In this document: piece after piece, positions 11,243 to 23,826 of the stretch
Numbering within the stretch: the stretch's first letter is position 1
Layout: each line of letters opens with the position of its first letter
Source of the DNA: Gnetum montanum
Taxonomy: Eukaryota > Streptophyta > Gnetopsida > Gnetales > Gnetaceae
Direction of reading: 5' to 3'
Length of the DNA: 64,000 nucleotides
NCBI GenBank assembly: GCA_015680685.1
Contig: MNCI01006151.1
Coordinates: forward strand, 315,348-379,347
Translations under genes and position numbers: made by a program
The notes under the pieces: generated by a model
Database searches by the model: none
Told to the model about the DNA's origin: nothing
What the model saw: the letters and a program-made list of their open reading frames with translations, nothing else

Positions 11243-11985
11243 CACTTATTGGATGACGAATAAAAGCAAATCAAGCAAACAAAGAAATAGTAAAAATATG
11301 AATGATGGTGTAAAACAAAAATAAGAAAAGTTGGAAAAGTGTGTAAAACAAAAATTCAAAAAGAACTGAGAGCCTAGAATAGTTAGCATAGGTGGCCATC
11401 TCCCCCACAACTGAGTTGAAAGGAGGAGATTCGAAATAGTGAGCAAGGTTGTCCATCAACAGAGGTAGCATGTGTACTGGATGTCCTAAGCTCATGGAAA
11501 GGTTTGGTTTGTTGTACGTTGACCAAAAATTTCTCATCTGGGCTCTCAAGTTTGTATACTATCATGGCCCCTAAAGGAAAAGTTGCATAAATAATATAAG
11601 GTCCTTCTCACAGTGTTTGAAATTTAGTACGTTGTGATACATGTCTGGGATTCTAGTAGAGAACCTTATCTCTCAGTTGATATTTAACTTTCCTAATCCT
11701 TAGGTTATGATGCTGTTTATTGAATGCCTTGTGAAATTTGTTAGATGATAGGGCAGCTAGTCAATTTTCATCTAGCAAGTTAAGGGTTACTAACTGTTAT
11801 TTCTATGCTAGATCAAGGTCAAGGTTGAGGTCACATGCCATGGATAGTGTACAGAGCTCAGTTTTAATGGGGAACATTGGTAATTTATCATACACTAACT
11901 CATAGGGAGAGTAACCTGTAGGAAGTTTTCATGTGGAGCAGTATGCCCAAAGAGCATTGTTTAGTTTAGTGCTCCAACATTGCCA
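11243..11985 (-). pseudogene. Inverted integrase C-terminus and tail of an E1-like element
   Basis: Reverse complement of this segment matches E1 from about 8945 to 9690: integrase C-terminal region, the polypurine-like tract and the start of the T-rich tail. I judge roughly 85-90% identity by eye, so it is a separate copy and not a duplicated read of E1. Frames are broken. Similarity stops at about 11975-11985, where the E4 flank begins. Confidence 0.8.
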
Positions 11986-12192
11986 ACTTGGGTTAGGCTT
12001 GAAACCAACATTACCAATATTCCATTTCTGATAAAGGGGTAAACCCCCTTCATCCCCCATTTACTAATTATAGTTAGTACATCATTTTTCATGATTTTTA
12101 TTTCCTTTAAGAGTTTTTGAATTCCATTCATTGAAATTTATCCCTATTTTACCATATATAGCCTATTTTAAGCCATTCTCAGCACCATAACC
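11986..12192 (+). other. Leader of element E4
   Basis: AT-rich sequence before the E4 gag start, including a short inverted repeat (AGGGGTAAACCCCC, about 12036). No LTR end or primer binding site of the usual form is visible, so the 5' end of E4 appears to be missing. Confidence 0.4.
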
Positions 12193-14290
12193 ATGTCTTT
12201 CCAAAAGTCCACCAAATTGCCCCTCACCCTCCAACAATCTATAAGTGTGCATGATCCTAAAGACCTTTCCATAATGGAGTGTAGGCAATCTTTGAGGATC
12301 ATAGGGGAGAGTCCTGATTTTGGAACCATAAATGTAGATTGTTATAACTTCATTTATGCCAAAATACAGGCAGGCATGCTAATTCCATAAATTGAATATG
12401 AGGCCAAAACGAAGATTGAGCTCATACATAGGGGTGGAAAAGAGTACATCCCTTCCTCGTATGAGAAATTCCTCTTAATGATGTCTATTCTAAAATCCTA
12501 GTCTAATTGATTACCATGGAAGAGGAAGATGACAAGCCTACCTTTGGGAAACAATAAGAAGAGAAGGATGAATTTAAGGTAGAATCTAAACCTTAAAACA
12601 TCCTTGGAGGACTATTCCAGCAAACATCCCCCAAAGTCATGGAACCTTACCCTAATGCTTTTGTTTTCTCCATGGGAATGGTTCCACCATCTTCCGCATC
12701 TTCCCACCCTACTACGACAAATCCCACACTGGTTATAGCCACAAATCACACTCAGAAAACACCATAAGCAACTAACTATAGCACATCAATGCCATTTACA
12801 ACACAATCTCAACATATACAACCATCAATGATGGTTTTTACCACAGAAAATTTGTTAAGTACTCACACGGGGTTCACCATGGAACCCTAAGCAATATAGG
12901 GATCACACACCACATTTGTCCCATTTGTGCCTCAAGTACCGACATAAACATCTTTTTCTTTGTTTAGTCCACAAGCCATAACCATAGCGCAATCTTTTCC
13001 TTCTATCATGCAATCCATAAGAAAGCCATAAGCCTCACAATAGATGCCACAACCTTATGTACAAACCTTGCAAACTATGGGGCCACCGAAAGGCTTGGAT
13101 CAAGCCTTCCAAATGATCCAAGACCTAATAGAGAAGTTGAAGAGGCTTAAAGCCTCTACCACACAGACTGTCAAGATTATGAACTTCTACCAGGATAATC
13201 TCATAAGTCCTGTAGTCCAACCCTTGACACTTCCTCCTAATGTCTCCATTCCCCAATTTAGCAAATATGACAAAAAAGGTGATCCTAATGCTCACCTTAT
13301 TACCTTTTGATCTAAATGTTTACTCTTGTATCCATGGCCTCATACCATCATGAGGATTTTTCCTATGTCTTTGACTAGGAAGGCACTTCATTGGTTTCAC
13401 ACATTACCCAAAGGATCTATATCCTCTTTGGAGGACTTAGTAGCCTAGTTTGTCAACCAGTTCAAGTATAACTTGAAGCCTAACACAACACTTGATCAAC
13501 TTATGAAAGTCAAGTAGGAGCCCTTAAAACCAATACAAAAATTCATTCAATGGTGGAATGGACTACTAAATGAAATACCATAGTCCATAACTGAAGCCCA
13601 CTTATTAACCATATTCAAAGAAGCAGTTAATGACTTCATCAAGTCTAAACTCTACTACCTTGATTCATAGTCTCTTAGCTAAGAATTCTCACAAACTAAA
13701 AATATAGAGAATGTTGCGAAGACCAACCATGATCTAGCCTATATATCATATAAAAACCAACACACTTGAAGAGACAAGAAAATAGCAAACAAAACAACAC
13801 TACTATAGCAACTATAACCAAGGAAACAAAGATCATGAACCAAGGGCTGAAAGTCAACTTGCCCAAGGGCCCCACCAATGGCTACAATAACGAATCATTA
13901 ACTTCTAGGACCACTGCATCGACAAAAAATAGACCTAACTTTGAAAGGAAATATAGGTCTAAATACACTACATTACCACATTAAAACCATCCGAGTTGCT
14001 AGACCAACTATTGAGAAGTGGACGCATGCAACATAAATAAATGATGGAAGTCGCTCAAAAGAAACATGAGTGAATATGCAAAATAGCCAAAGATCCCACT
14101 CAAGCAATGAAGGATGATCCCAAGTTGCCTAGATACTTCAAGCTACACTGCTTCTATCATTATCATCAACTATCGGGCCATGATACAAATTTCTACCTTG
14201 TGTTGAAGGATGACTTGCAAAGAATGATAGATAGGAGGAAACTGGTCTTAGATGCTTCTAACCCAGTTCGACTACAAAACTAGTCGATGC
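12193..14290 (+). pseudogene. gag of E4, degenerate
   Basis: Starts at an ATG (MSFQKSTKLPLTLQQS). The N-terminal 700 bp are Pro/Thr/Ser-rich in broken frames. The capsid domain is recognisable at about 13230-13680: SIPQFSKYDKKGDPNAHL, FPMSLTRKALHWFHTLPKG, then a block beginning LDQLMKVK. These are typical of Tat-lineage gag. A zinc-knuckle-like block (HCFYHYHQLSGHDTNFYLV, about 14145-14200) follows, with the last Cys replaced by Tyr. Stops are frequent, mostly TAG or TAA at former Gln codons. Confidence 0.75.
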
Positions 14291-15161
14291 ATCTCTACAA
14301 AGACCCATTGAATGCTAATGATAGCCCTTATGTTATTTTAGCATTTAACATCAATGACAACCCAAGACTTGCTAGAGAACCATTCATGATTCAAGTACCC
14401 CTCTACAATGAAAGAGCTTCTTTAGCTTCCCATAGCTTAAGATCTCCCTTCATTGTGAGATTACCATCATGAATGCCTCCGAGAGAACCTTTTTTCATCA
14501 AGGTCTCTTAACCTACTACAACCCAAATAGCCATAGCCTAAACAAATATAAAATGACCTCCTATGGTGGCCAATGGTACTACCTCTTCCTTATAGCCAAT
14601 GGCTAACAACCAAAAAACTACAACCAAACAAAGGAACAAGCATAAGTAAAATCCTAACAACAAGGGGGATAAGTAGATAAAGGTATGAAAGGAAGCGGGT
14701 CCATTGAAGCCCACTTCCATTTTGGCTATTCCCATGACCTTCTCTGCCCCATCCACTTCAGCCAACAAGTCATAGGAGGACATCAAAACCCATAACTAAG
14801 ATAACAAGAAAGAGCCACAACAGCCAAAGTCTACATTTTGGGATGCATGAAAGAAGTACAGCACAACCGGGATGACAAGCCCACAACCGATGACAAAAAC
14901 TTCCTTAGTGCAATGGACTAAGTTAGGTAATCACTGAAGCAGAAAAACACAACCTTAAGCTTATATGACCTAATCATGACTTCCACCACACATTGTGAGG
15001 AACTAGTCAAAATGTTGATCTTCATACCCATTACTGAGAATATTCCTACTAATGAGAAATCCATCCATGTAGTGATGATTCCTCCATCACCAGGGGAAGA
15101 GAGGTCAACATCCTTAGCATTTCGCAATAGTGACATTAAGGTTAATCCCTAGAATGGCAAA

Positions 15162-15470
15162 GTGACTATAGCCCCTATTTTCATAATCATACACATAGGA
15201 CAATTTAAAATACATTGGGTGCATGTTGATGATGGAGCTACAACCAACATCATCCCATGCACCATCATTGAATGCTTAGGCTTAATTGAGCAAGTACAAC
15301 CTACAACCACCGCAGCTCTTAAGTCCTTCAATGGGTTAAGAGTTGCCATCAAGGGGTCTATCTTCTTGGATTTTGTAGTTGAAGAACAATTCCCTACAAC
15401 CATAAAATTCTTGGTGGTGACAGAGAAACAAAAATTCAACTTGATCATGGGAAGATCTTGGTTGGCTTAA
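15162..15470 (+). pseudogene. Protease of E4
   Basis: Aspartic protease domain, open over about 100 codons. The active site reads VDDGATTNIIP, with the usual D(S/T)GA changed to DDGA. The C-terminal motif is KFNLIMGRSWL, the I(I/L)GR block of retroviral proteases, followed by a TAA stop. Retrotransposon protease cuts the polyprotein. It lies before the long spacer, so RT is over 7 kb downstream. The frame runs backward of the first Met to about 15150. Confidence 0.8.
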
Positions 15471-15599
15471 TTACGAGCTATGTCCTCACCCGTCTACAAA
15501 GAAATTCACCTTCCTTGTGAGAGAGGTAAAATCATCATTCATGGTGATAGCACATTTCCCCTCGCTATCAACAACATAGATATAGAATAGGGATCCAAA

Positions 15600-15803
15600 G
15601 TGGAGCTTCAAGAAGATGCTCCTAGCCATGAAGAGCAAAAACCCAAGGTAGCCAATGATGACAATGATAGAAAATGGGATACATTATGGGATGAACTCCA
15701 TTTTAACATCATAAGTGAAGGGAATAGCGAATACAAGCTTGTGCAAAGTAGGCCTTACTCACTACCTAATCTTGCAAAGATTAGGAAGAATCTACACAAG
15801 TGA
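15600..15803 (+). pseudogene. Post-protease segment of E4
   Basis: An open stretch of 67 codons in the frame after the protease (MELQEDAPSHEEQKP...), acidic and ending KIRKNLHK at a TGA. It probably is the end of the gag-protease frame. I do not recognise a domain. Confidence 0.5.
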
Positions 15804-15964
15804 AGTTCATTTATAGTTTATTACATATGCAATTGTTCTTTTACGCTTTATGCACATATAGCCTAATGCATGTAGCCTAAGTTCATTTACATTTTTATCT
15901 ACAACCTTTCTTTATTTTTACTTATGCTTCAAACATTAAAAAGTGTCTCTTTCATACCTCATCT

Positions 15965-16075
15965 GCAAACACATTAAACTAGCACTACGTCCACTAAGAC
16001 ATTAAACTGACACTACAGTATGCTAAGACTCTAAACTGGCAATATGGTCTACCATGGCCTTAAACCAATGAAACT
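15965..16075 (+). repeat. About 28-bp repeat array after the E4 protease
   Basis: Three or four degenerate copies of a unit close to CTAAGACATTAAACTGACACTACAG. Related units sit before the RT (about 21820-21885) and after the integrase (about 25610-25700). Confidence 0.6.
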
Positions 16076-16574
16076 ATATAACCTATGCCTGTAATGGCCC
16101 AAAACTAGCAAACTTCCATTTTACTACTATATCTCTCTTTGCTTAGCCTATTATCACATCAATTTTCCATTTGATTTTATAATAAAAAAACATCAACATA
16201 GTTGTTTTCAAGGTTTACAACATTTAAAATATTTACTACTACTATAAATGCATATAGCCAAAATAAAACCAACATTTAAATTTAAAATTAAAATGTCCAT
16301 AACATACATAGCCATGGCCATACTACATGGAAAAAATGTCAAAGAATAACAACCATCTATAACATAGTCTTGGCTAATCATAGCCATCAACATGAAACCA
16401 AAAACAAATAACCAACAAGCTGAACTGAAGGAGGCTACTGAGTGACATCCAAAGGAGGAAGTGGTGGGTCATTTCCACCCTCACCACTAGAGCCACAAAT
16501 ATCTCCTAAGGCTTGAAATGCAACAACATATAGCCAATTAGGAACACATAGCCAAAACCATAACTCAAAACAAA

Positions 16575-17035
16575 AACATTATGACCAATTAGAATTTCTT
16601 AACAAGGTTAGAAAACATCCTAGTTGAAGGTGAAATTAGCCTCTATAAAAAGCTCTAAGGTATTTATCTAAATTAGCTTAAGAAATTCCACAAAAAAAAA
16701 GCATTATTACAACTTTTTAAAGAAAAAATATTATGGCCAATTGGAATTACTTAGCAAATTTGGAAAGGAGAATCTAGTTGGAGGTAAAATTAGCCTCTGT
16801 AAAAAGCTCTAAGGTGTTTATCTAAATTAGTCTAAGTAATTCCACAAGAAAACATTATTACAAGCTTGCATAACCTTACATCATAACCAATGGGAATTTC
16901 TTAACAAATTTAGGAAAAACTTCCTAAGTTAGAGGTGAAATTAGCATTTCTAAAAGGCTCTTAGATGTTTATCTAAATAAGCTTAAGAAATTTCATAAAA
17001 GCATCATTACCATATTTTATAAACTTTACAGCCAA
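16575..17035 (+). repeat. Three tandem repeats of about 150 bp
   Basis: Copies start near 16581, 16733 and 16883 with (G/A)ACCAATTAGAATTTCTTA, share GTGAAATTAGCCTCT, GCTCTAAGGTGTTTATCTAA and end near AATTCCACAA. They diverge by roughly 15-25%. Confidence 0.8.
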
Positions 17036-17062
17036 AACATTATAGCTAAAACTAAGTCTTAG

Positions 17063-17370
17063 CCTAAATTATGCATAAATTTAGAAATTGCATCTAAGTT
17101 ATGCATGAACTTGGAAAAAACATGCAAGTTATGCATGAATTTAGAAAATAGCATCTACATTATGCATAAATTTAGAAAAAGCAAGCATAAGTTTAGAAAA
17201 AAAAATCGAAATTATGCAAAGCATGCATAAAATTGGGAAAAAACATCTAAAATATGCACAAAGCTTAGGAAAAAACATCTAAATTATGCAAAGCATGCAT
17301 AAATTTGGAAAAATCATCTAAATTATGCACAAATTTAGAAAAAGCATGATAAACTTAAAAAAAGCCATGT
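17063..17370 (+). repeat. About 30-bp minisatellite
   Basis: Around ten degenerate copies of a unit like CTAAATTATGCATAAATTTAGAAAAAGCAT, containing the palindrome ATGCAT. Confidence 0.8.
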
Positions 17371-18989
17371 AGCCATAGTAAAAGATTATTTAAAATAGGA
17401 AAAGCTTTTACTCTTCTTCAAAAAGCAAAATTAAGAATTAATTTTACATGTTCACAAAAGAAAAAAAATAAGTTATACATATCAACGAATTCTATTTTCA
17501 AATGGTTAATGTACTACAATTGTGACTTTTGCCTTGATTCACACAACCATAGCAAAAAATTCATAAAAAAATTTGTTTAGGCTCCAAATAGAGTGATTCC
17601 ACCACCGTTGGAAAGCTAAAGCCAATTCCTACACAACCATGACCAGAAAATAGCCACAACCTTTTCCATTTCTTAGAATGTTTTTTTTAAAATTACATAA
17701 AATTGCAAAAGCAGCACAAACAACCTAACTACACAACGTTAGGAAAATAGCCATAACTTCTTCGTTTCAAGGTCAAATTAAATGAGAGCATAGCCATAGG
17801 GAAGCTTAAACAAAGGGCTATAAACCCATGTCCTTCAATTTTACAAATATGCAACTATTCTACCAAGAAACAAATGAAAATATTATTTATCTTTTCATGC
17901 CAAAACTTCAAAATCCTAAAAACCTAGATTTCATATAGCCATGGAAATAGTTGAAGTAGCCAAAACCATTGAAACCCATTAAAATTAACACTAAAATAAT
18001 GAGGTAGGATTTTGTTAAAATTTAATTTTAAGAAATCCTAAGGGCTAGATCTACGAAAAATAGCGATATGCCAAAATTTTTGGAAAAAAGTATGAAACAA
18101 GAAGTCCTGTTTTAAAAATCAAATCTACAAAAGCTAAAACAACCAATTATGGATCCATGTGGAAATAACCCAAATAGAATGTGGGATTTTTTTAGAATTC
18201 TATCTTAATCCCTCCATGAAACTAAATCTAAAAAATGACCTTAACACATAGGAAGCAAAAATCTAGAAAACCCACAAGAAACAAAAGCAAAAATAGGTAG
18301 AATTGCCCACCTCAAAGCAGTAATAGAAGAAGCTTGGATGGAGATGGGCCTAGGAACTCTTTTAAATCCTAAGTACATTCATCCATCCTCTATATCATAG
18401 TATTTTTGCTCTTTCCCCTTCACTGGTTGGGTGCCATGGTAGGCTTAATGCTGAGGATGATGGAGATTAAGAGAAGATAGAAGTTCTACATTGGCTATAG
18501 GGGAGATGGGAGGCTTCCACACTAGGAATTGGTTGTTGCTACAACAAGAACCTCTACTAGAGCTCTTCTCCAATATGTTATTGATGTAGAATGAAAATTG
18601 TAATGAAAACTTGCAAAATTTGATATATAAAACTCATCTAAAACCTAAATGCACACCTTAAAACCCCAATTGCCAATTCAATGCACCATAACTACAAGTG
18701 CACTAAAGTGCAAGGGGGAAAAGTCTAGTTCACATTGGTTTTGGGTGGGAAACAACTTCACTTGTTCAAATTTAAAAATTTTAGATTGTGGGCCCCATCC
18801 TATGCCTTCATTCTCAACTGAAACTTGCATCAAGGCTAAGATTCTTACCAATTTTTACACTTAAAACATTATGGCAACTTTAACCCCATGCATCCATGTT
18901 GGGAATACCATGCCCAGTCGAGAAACATGCCTATTATTTTACAAATTCATTAGAATTACAAATATTTTTCTATTTTTGGTAATCCAAAC

Positions 18990-19307
18990 TTACCTTTTTC
19001 AACTCTAGATTTCCAAAGGTTGGTAACACATGAGCAAGGCTAAACACCATGGATTTCCATGCTAGGGTAGTAGTGCCCAATGTGGAAGAAGGGGGGAATG
19101 ACCATAAAATGTTAAAAAAGCTTTCGCCCCAATTTTCCACACTAAGCATGGAAGCCCTAGTGCAAAAAAATGGGGGGAAGCCCAAAAATTACATAGTGAC
19201 CCTTGAAGTAACCAAATTTTGACATTAGATGTTAGCAATTGATGCCAGAAATCTTAGAAGCTTGCATGCATGCCTAAAAGTGATCAAAAATAACCAAAAA
19301 GCTGTCG

Positions 19308-19352
<45 letters not shown>

Positions 19353-21480
19353 ACCAATTTTTCACCCTAAGCATGGAAGTCCTAGTGTAGAAAAAGGGGG
19401 AAAGCCCAAAAAATGCCTAATGACCCTTGAAACAACCAAATTTCAACATCAAGTAGTAGCAATTGACATTGACAACCTTGGAAGCCTACATGCATGATCA
19501 AAAATGATCGAAAAGCTTTTCCCCTAATTCTCCACAATGAGCATGGAAGCCCCAATGTGGAAAAATGGGGGAAGCCAAAAAACCACTAATCAACCTTCAA
19601 AATAGCAAAATTTTAACACCAAGCATTGACCATTATCATTAGCAACCTTAGGGAGCTACATGCATGATCAAAAATGATGCAAAAGTACAAAAATCTATTT
19701 CCCCCCAATTTTCCACACTAGGCATACCATCCCCAACTTAGAGAAATAGGGGGAAGCTCAAAACCCACTTGGAAAACCTATAAAATCACTAGTTTTGAAT
19801 CCAAACCCTAATCTTCAACCCTAATAGCCCCGAAGGTTGACATGCATGGTTGATTCAAGTCAAAACTAGGCTAGATTAAAGTTTTATGGTGTATCCATGC
19901 TGGGAAGTTTTCCTCCATGCTTCTTAGCATGGAAATTAAGGGAGAGACTCATTTTGGATCCATAACTAACTTTGAACAACATTAACTAAGCTTGCACACT
20001 CTCTAGGATCCTACTAGCATCATTTGGAGCTTTCAAACTTCAAGAAACTAACACCAGAAGGCCAAAAATTAATTCCCCCTTATTTTCCATGTTGAAATCT
20101 CCATCCCTAGCATGGAAAAAAGATGGAAACCCCAAAAAAAACACTTAAAAATACTCAAAATTTCCAAAACTGAACACCAATCCCTAGTCCTCGACCTTCG
20201 TAGCCCCAAAAGCTGACATGCACAATTGATTGAGGTTAAAATTGGCCTAGAGCTAAGTTGCATCATTTTTCCATGTTATGGATCCATTTTTCCATGTTGA
20301 GTGTGGTATCCCCAATATGAAAACTCAAGGGAAGACTTTTTTGGAACTCCTAAACACTTTAGAATGACATTAAATTACCTTTCATGCACTCTAAAACACT
20401 AGTAGCAGCCGTTGGAGCCCTTAAACTTCATAAAACTAATCCTAGATGGTCAAAAATCCATTCCTCCTTTTTTTCCATGCTGAGCTATCCATCTCCAATG
20501 TGGAAGTAGGGAGAAGCCAAAAAACCACTTAGGAATACCCAAAACTACTAAACTTTGACATGAATCCATAGCCCTTAACCCTAGCAACTCTGGAAGGTAA
20601 TATGCATGGTTGATTATGATCCAAACTAACATAGATCTAGGATTCTTTCTTTTTCCATGCTGGAGTAACTTCCCCAACATGAAAATAATGGGGAAAGCTA
20701 CTTTTCCACTTTTGGTGATAAGATGGCACTCCTGGAAGCCAAAGATCTATGTTGGAAAAGCCCATGATCTCATAACCTTAAGATTTTTCTTGTTTGACCT
20801 CATTTCAACCTCCAAAAGCCATTCTCCCCATTCTTCCACACTAGAGTAACTCCTCCAGCATGGAAACAAGAGGAGGAAGACATTAAGCACCCTTAAACAA
20901 CCTTTAAACATGTCTAGAATTAGCCAAAAACTTGCAGAATCGAAGTCTACAGCCCTAGGGGCCTAGAAACCTAGTCAAAGTGCCCCAAAATCACTCTAAA
21001 TTCATAAAAAAAGTGTCCCCCCTATTTTCCACATTGATCATACTATGCCCAATGTGGAAAAAGGGGGGGAAGCCATTTTGACACCTATTGACACTCAAAT
21101 TACCTCAAATTGCCTTGGAATGAAGTTGGGAGATGCATAAGTACCAAAATTAGGTTCTAGCTACCTATTTGTCCACGTTTGACCTCATTTTTTCTTTGAT
21201 TTTGGTTCTCCATGCTAAGACGCCTCCTTTCCACACTACCCAATGGGGAAATAAGGGAGAAAGGATTTAAAACTTGCTATTAGGCATTTACAGACCTCTT
21301 GAGTGCTCAATTTCAAGGGATATGACCTTGTGCCACCTTGGGAAGGTCCTAGAACTTCAATTTTGGACCTATGAGCATTCCAAAACCTATTTTTTCTAGT
21401 TTCCACACTAAGGGTCCTTGTTTCCACACTAAGTCTAGCATGGAAGCCTCAAAACACTTCATTTTTGGGTCCAAACTACC
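18990..21480 (+). repeat. Degenerate tandem array, unit about 170-200 bp
   Basis: Copies can be recognised by TTTTCCACACTAAGCATGGAA followed some 20 bp later by AATGGGGGAAGCC, at about 19130, 19358, 19530, 19700, 20090, 20280, 20470 and beyond. Later units are more divergent. Related CATGGAAG sequence reappears after the integrase at 26140-26460. Confidence 0.7.
19308..19352 (+). repeat. Poly-C run of 45 bases
   Basis: An uninterrupted run of 45 C inside the CATGGAAG array, at a place where neighbouring units have only four or five C (for example TTTTCCCC near 19518). Homopolymers of G/C this long are rare and may be an expansion or a sequencing or assembly error. Confidence 0.9.
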
Positions 21481-22100
21481 TAGAAATAGCCCTAATTGAT
21501 TCCTAAACTCACCTAATAGACATGTAGCCTCAAAACATGGCTTGCTAAGTCCTAAAACTAGAAAAACCCAACCCTTTTTTACCTATACTAGCCAAATTCT
21601 ATCATATATAGCCTATTTTTCTTTATTTTTCCAGTATTACATAATGTTTTGGCTTATTTTTTGACTTATGTTGCCTTGTTTACCTTGTTAACCTTTTATA
21701 GCCTTTATACAACGTTATATGTTCATTGTTTGTCTTATTACAGCTCTATTAGTCTTTTTTTGCCTTTAAGTGATATCAAATAGTGGGGTTTGACCTTCCA
21801 TGACCACGATTTGACACCATGTGATCATGGCCTACTAAGGCCTTAAACTTGCATCATGGCCCGCTAAGGCCTAAAACTAGAAAAATTGTGGCCTTTATTG
21901 ATCATTTGTAGCCTTACTTGTCATACTTCTCCTTTCTTGACATTTATGTGATCTTTGTTTACCTCTATTGCACTTTTCCGAATAGACCTTATCTCACTAA
22001 TGACCCTACATAGCCTTGATTACATTAGATTTACATATGTTTTATGGCATTTTAACATTATTAATTCATTTTCACTGATGTGCCACTTAATATGCTTTTG

Positions 22101-23290
22101 GTTGACATGCAAGATCAAAGTATGAGTGCCTAGGAGCAAATTAGTTTACCTTTGTGTCTACATGGACCTCACGGTGATATTAAACAATGTATAGACCTTG
22201 ATTGCCTATATCTTGAGCCTAAGAGTCTTGTAGACCACATAGCCTCAATAGAGAAACCTCTAGAATGACCTAAAAACCTAGTCAAAACCCTTGACTTAGA
22301 GACATAACTAAAGACTCTCTATTTGAGGTTCCTATCACAACACAATGGTGAGGAGAATATCCTTAAACTAAGTTCCTCACTGGAGTCTCAATGTACTCAA
22401 GGCATCACCAAAGTCTTAAAAAAAACATTAAGGCATTGTCCTGGTCATATGAAGATATTTCAAGCCTAGATCCACATCTAGTCCAACATATCATACTAGA
22501 TCCTAGCATTTGACCAATTAAGCAAAAAGTACATAAGATTACACCTGCTTTGGCCTTGGCAATTCGCAATGAAACCTTAAAGCTCTACCAAGCAAGTTTC
22601 ATTAAGGCTATCGATTAGGCAAAATGGATATTTAACATAGTCATAGTCCCTACGAAAAATGGGAGTATCCATATTTGCATTGATTTTTGAGACCTAAATA
22701 AAGCAACTATCAAGGATGACTTCCCTTTGCCTAGTATTGATCAACTTATTAATACTACAGCCAAATATGCCTTATTGTCTTTTATGGATGGATTCTTAGG
22801 ACATAACCAAATTAGGATCAACCTAGAGCACCAACTTAGCATGACCTTTATGACTCCATGGGGTACCTTTTTGTTATACCATGATGTCCTTTGGCCTTAA
22901 GAACACTAGAGCAACATACTAGAGAGTCATGACCTATATCTTCAGTGATTACATGTTAAGTTTGCTTAATGATTATGTAGATGACATAACCATGAAATCT
23001 AAGATAGCCAATGACCATGCTAATGATCTAGATCTTGTGCTTAAACAATGTCTCAAATATGAGCTTAGGATCAATCTTAAGAAGTATGTATTCAATGTCA
23101 AGACTGGTAAGATGCTTGGATTTGTAGTCTTTGAAGCAAGGATACACATAGATCTTGATAAGGTTAAGGCCATATCCAAATTAGCAATGCCTACTAACCT
23201 TAAAGAGTTAGTCTTACAAATAATTTTATCACTGGTTTATCACTAGACTTACAAATAAGTTATAGCCCATGCAACACCTACTTAAGAAAG
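22101..23290 (+). pseudogene. Reverse transcriptase of E4
   Basis: Tat-type RT. The lead part is at 22101-22560. The core shows IVPTKNGSIHICIDF (about 22645-22690), DLNKATIKDDFPLP, LLSFMDGFLGHNQIRI, FMTPWGTF and, after a frameshift near 22880, MSFGLKNTRATY. The catalytic block reads DYVDDITMKS (about 22972-23001), so YVDD is kept. The segment 22929-23246 is open. Many stops elsewhere. The long spacer separates it from its protease. Confidence 0.85.
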
Positions 23291-23815
23291 GAGTTCACTA
23301 TGAATGGATGGCTTAATGCTAAGAGGCCTATGAAAACCTTGAGTAAGAGTTGACACAACTACCAATAGTTTACCATCCACAAGAGAGTAAATCATTTTAC
23401 ATTTATCTTACCATCTTTGATACATCCATTGCCTCTCTACTCTATCAGAAATGTGATGACGGAGTAGAAATGCTTGTATACTACCTTTTCCATGCATTAG
23501 TTTCTCACAAGACCTGATACACTGAGGTCGAGAAGTATTGTCTAACACTAGTCTTCTCTTTGAAGAAATGGAGATACTACCTCTTCAAAAGCCAAGTCAA
23601 TGTAATTTGCAAGGATAACATACTTAGAGTCATAATAACCAACATCTACAAAAGTAGCCATACAGCCTAATGACAAGCCATAACCACAGAGTTTGACCTC
23701 CATTACATCTCTGAATCCTCAACAAAAAGTCAAGGTATAGCCATACAACTCATAATTTCACTTGTTGATGACTAAGCAACCATAGATCTTGAGTTCCCTG
23801 ATGAACACATTAACA
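23290..23815 (+). pseudogene. RNase H of E4
   Basis: The first ribonuclease H domain. Recognisable blocks: FYIYLTIFDTSIASLLYQ (about 23397-23450, first catalytic Asp), TEVEKYCLTLVFSLKKWRYY (about 23520-23580, the Glu) and a tail SQGIAIQLIISLVDD before the second RNase H. Frames are broken by stops. Confidence 0.75.
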
Positions 23816-23826
23816 TAATTAGCCAA

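Larger units (their letters stand above)
15804..22100 (+). other. 6.3-kb non-coding spacer between E4 protease and RT
   Basis: No credible gene. It contains several repeat arrays (annotated separately): a 28-bp motif array, three 150-bp repeats, a 30-bp minisatellite, a long degenerate array with CATGGAAG-type units and a poly-C run. Short open frames here are accidental. Ogre elements have a spliced intron between protease and RT, and Tat elements often carry tandem repeats in untranslated regions, so the spacer may be an intron or untranslated region of E4 or material inserted later. Confidence 0.55.

Noticed and set aside
10359-11324. Open frames of about 300 codons crossing the N run on both strands
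   Set aside because: They consist of undetermined bases. The ends are element tail sequence.
14538-14786. Hydrophobic minus-strand frame in E4
   Set aside because: Opposite strand of the degenerate gag-protease region with no support.
15149-15448. 99-codon minus-strand frame
   Set aside because: Antisense of the E4 protease, whose DDGA and IMGR motifs are on the plus strand.
17063-17370. CRISPR-like regularly spaced repeat
   Set aside because: The units are contiguous and degenerate without unique spacers, in a plant retroelement. It is a minisatellite.
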